Shown here in pieces: positions 62,278 to 64,000 of a DNA stretch of 64,000 nucleotides; position 1 is the stretch's first letter, and each line of letters begins with the position of its first letter. The stretch is taken from assembly GCF_024832785.1 (NCBI RefSeq), contig NZ_CP116615.1, forward strand, positions 806,001 to 870,000, in the 5' to 3' direction. The notes under the pieces are model-generated. The model worked only from the letters and a program-made list of their open reading frames with translations, searched no databases and was not told the DNA's origin. The translations under genes and the position numbers were made by a program. The DNA comes from Fontisphaera persica. Its GTDB lineage: Bacteria; Verrucomicrobiota; Verrucomicrobiia; Limisphaerales; Fontisphaeraceae.

Positions 62278-64000
62278 GCCGGACGCCGCCGCCCCAGCCG
62301 CCGCACCACTTCCCGGATGTTCCAGTCCTCCGCTTCCAGCGCCGCTTGCGCTTGTTCAGGGGGGGCGCCGGTTAAATGACTGACGATGCGCACCGCCCGC
62401 GCGCGCAGCTTGGAATTGGTGGGCCGCATGTCCACCATCCAATGCCCCAGCACCTTGCCCAGGCGCACCATGCTCAGCGTGGAAATGAGGTTCAATGCCA
62501 GTTTGGTGGCCGTCCCCGCCTTGAGCCGCGTGGAGCCGGTCAGCACCTCCGGCCCCGTGGGCAGGCAAATAAATCGGTGGGGCTGTTTTTCCTCCGGTAA
62601 TTGCAGCCGCGGGTTGCAATGCAGGAGCACCGTGTAGGCGCCGAGCTTGCGTGCCTGGCACAGTGCGCTCAAGACAAAGGGCGTGCGCCCGCTGCTGGCG
62701 ATGCCGATGACCACATCCTTGGCCGTAATCCCTCGTCCCACCATGGCTTGCCGGCCCGCCGCCTCATCGTCTTCCGCCCCTTCCACCGCCTGAAACACCG
62801 CCGGCGCCCCGCCCGCCATGATGCCTTGCACCATCTCCGCTGGCACGCTGAAGGTGGGCGGGCATTCACTGGCATCCAGGATTCCCAGCCGTCCGCTGGT
62901 GCCTGCGCCCACATAAAAAAGCCGCCCGCCACGCCGGAAGGCCCGCACCACCCGGCGAATGGTCTCCTCCAAATCCCGGCGGGCAGCCCGCACCGCCGCA
63001 GGGGTCCGTTGCTCCTCACTCAACATCAAATCAATCGCCCGGGACAGCGGCAGTTCGTCCAGATGCCGGGAGCGCGGGTTGGGCTCCTCGGTGGGCGAAA
63101 GAAGGGGATTAAGTTTGATGGATGCGGCGTTGTTATTCCTCAAGCACGGAGCCTTGGGCAGCCTTGCCAGCCGCGCCGCCAATTCCACCGCTCCCCATGC
63201 GCTTTCCCGGCTGAGCTTGACCACCTTGGCCTGCGGCCAGCGGGCCCGAATCTCCCGGGACACCCGCGCGGCGAATCGGGGCTGCTTTAACAGCGTGCCG
63301 CCCGCCAGAATAAACTCCACCGCCGACCGCGGGCGCGCAATCCGCCGGGCGCACGCCGCCGCATCACTGGCCAGGTGCTCGGCGGCCTCCCGCAATACCG
63401 CCTCGGCGTGCCGGTCACCGGCATTGGCCGCGTCAAACACCGTCACCGCCAGCGCGGCCATCTGGTCTTTGGTGGCCGTTTTGGCCCAATCAATCAAATC
63501 CTCCGGCACATTCAAATTCAGCCGTGTCAAAAAGCGCGCCCCCAGCGCCGGCCAGCGGCGCGTATGGTCATAAATGGCCAGTGTTTGACGCAAAGCAGTG
63601 ACCGCAATCCAATACGCGCTGCCCCAGTCGCCCAGCAAATGTCCCCAACCGCCAGTGCGCACCCCGCGCCCCTCCGTCTGCCCGTAACAACAAGAACCCG
63701 TGCCGCTCAGCACCAACACCCGCGGCAGCGGCTGGCGCGCCGGCTGTGCCGCCAGCGCGGTTTCCAAATCATTGGTCGCCAGGCAGGGCACCGCCGGCCA
63801 GCACTCCGCCGCCGCTCGCCGAATGCGCTCGCGGTCTGACTCCAACCGTGCCCCAGGCAAACCAATCGCCAGGGCATCCGGGCGCGGAAATTGACGGGCA
63901 ACCTCCCGCAATAGCTCCGTCAACTGTTCATCGGTTAGTAGATGCAAATTGGCTGGCCCCCCCTCCCAGCGCTGCACCTGCTCACCCTGGACAAACAGGG
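62256..64000 (-). CDS. murQ: N-acetylglucosamine kinase-like/MurQ etherase fusion (partial)
   Basis: The frame remains open to the right edge, so the N-terminus is missing. The N-terminal half is a BadF/BcrA-type sugar kinase (VLVLSGTGSCCYGQTEGRGV, GGWGHLLGDWGSAYWIAV). A linker follows, then a SIS-domain etherase (residues about 310-570 of the visible part) with RGGRLFYVGAGTSGRLGILD, ASECPPTFSVP, GIASSGRTPFVLSAL and STRLKAGTATKLALNLIST, diagnostic of MurQ, which splits N-acetylmuramic acid 6-phosphate. One protein would thus phosphorylate an amino sugar and cleave its lactyl ether in cell-wall recycling, feeding the NagB-like enzymes next door. Confidence 0.92.
   Translation of the reverse strand, partial: LFVQGEQVQRWEGGPANLHLLTDEQLTELLREVARQFPRPDALAIGLPGARLESDRERIRRAAAECWPAVPCLATNDLETALAAQPARQPLPRVLVLSGTGSCCYGQTEGRGVRTGGWGHLLGDWGSAYWIAVTALRQTLAIYDHTRRWPALGARFLTRLNLNVPEDLIDWAKTATKDQMAALAVTVFDAANAGDRHAEAVLREAAEHLASDAAACARRIARPRSAVEFILAGGTLLKQPRFAARVSREIRARWPQAKVVKLSRESAWGAVELAARLARLPKAPCLRNNNAASIKLNPLLSPTEEPNPRSRHLDELPLSRAIDLMLSEEQRTPAAVRAARRDLEETIRRVVRAFRRGGRLFYVGAGTSGRLGILDASECPPTFSVPAEMVQGIMAGGAPAVFQAVEGAEDDEAAGRQAMVGRGITAKDVVIGIASSGRTPFVLSALCQARKLGAYTVLLHCNPRLQLPEEKQPHRFICLPTGPEVLTGSTRLKAGTATKLALNLISTLSMVRLGKVLGHWMVDMRPTNSKLRARAVRIVSHLTGAPPEQAQAALEAEDWNIREVVRRLGRRRPAHEREAR

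Overview
This 64 kb window is GC-rich, gene-dense chromosomal DNA from a heterotrophic bacterium. The gene content points to Verrucomicrobiota or a close PVC relative: secreted glycoside hydrolases (GH43, GH5-like, GH127, GH38-like), PmoA/DUF6807 and DUF6786 proteins, a YjhG-type sugar-acid dehydratase, a kinase-MurQ fusion, and large HlyD/M50/SecA-like clusters. This placement is inference from gene content; there is no 16S rRNA gene in the window.

Layout. Positions 1-6512 (minus strand) hold a respiratory nitrate reductase operon: membrane-anchored diheme cytochrome c, narG, narH, and narJ running off the left edge. An FNR/CRP-type box lies just upstream. Positions 6677-17733 carry a xylose isomerase, polyphosphate kinase, an ArsB/NhaD-type permease, a UvrD-type helicase, a site-2 protease, ispH, a radical SAM protein, and an ARPP-1-like protein paired with an unknown gene. 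Positions 18019-22296 are a CRISPR array of 57 repeats (56 spacers) with no cas gene anywhere in the window. It is followed by a three-copy tandem repeat of 242 bp whose first unit begins inside the truncated last CRISPR repeat. Positions 23085-29754 contain secreted sugar-related enzymes, then amidase-murI-rnhB-yraN and ispF. Positions 29758-41485 hold a small unknown gene, two tandem NtrC-like regulators, and a five-gene envelope cluster: TolC-like channel, HlyD adaptor, GAF-HlyD fusion, PqqD-M50-HlyD fusion and a short SecA-like ATPase. Positions 41500-44137 hold a UbiA prenyltransferase, a decayed glycoside hydrolase gene interrupted by a 241-bp insertion element, tRNA-Asp, and a candidate small RNA carrying an anti-Shine-Dalgarno loop. 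Positions 44138-59546 are largely polysaccharide and sugar catabolism, with a PLD-type phospholipid synthase, two unknown exported proteins and hemC. Positions 59716-64000 encode two NagB-like deaminases, a URO-D-like protein and the kinase-MurQ fusion, an amino-sugar and peptidoglycan recycling group.

Two things stand out. First, the CRISPR array is unusual in content. About half of the spacers contain perfect inverted repeats. Nearly all spacers read open as protein on the minus strand, so a left-to-right crRNA would be antisense to the source mRNA. Several groups of spacers sample, and even tile, the same homologous coding segments with changed but still paired hairpins. This suggests small, structured, diversifying source genomes, possibly RNA phages or structured mRNAs. 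Second, the TolC/HlyD/GAF-HlyD/PqqD-M50-HlyD/SecA cluster looks like a coherent envelope export or maturation machine that I cannot match to a named system.
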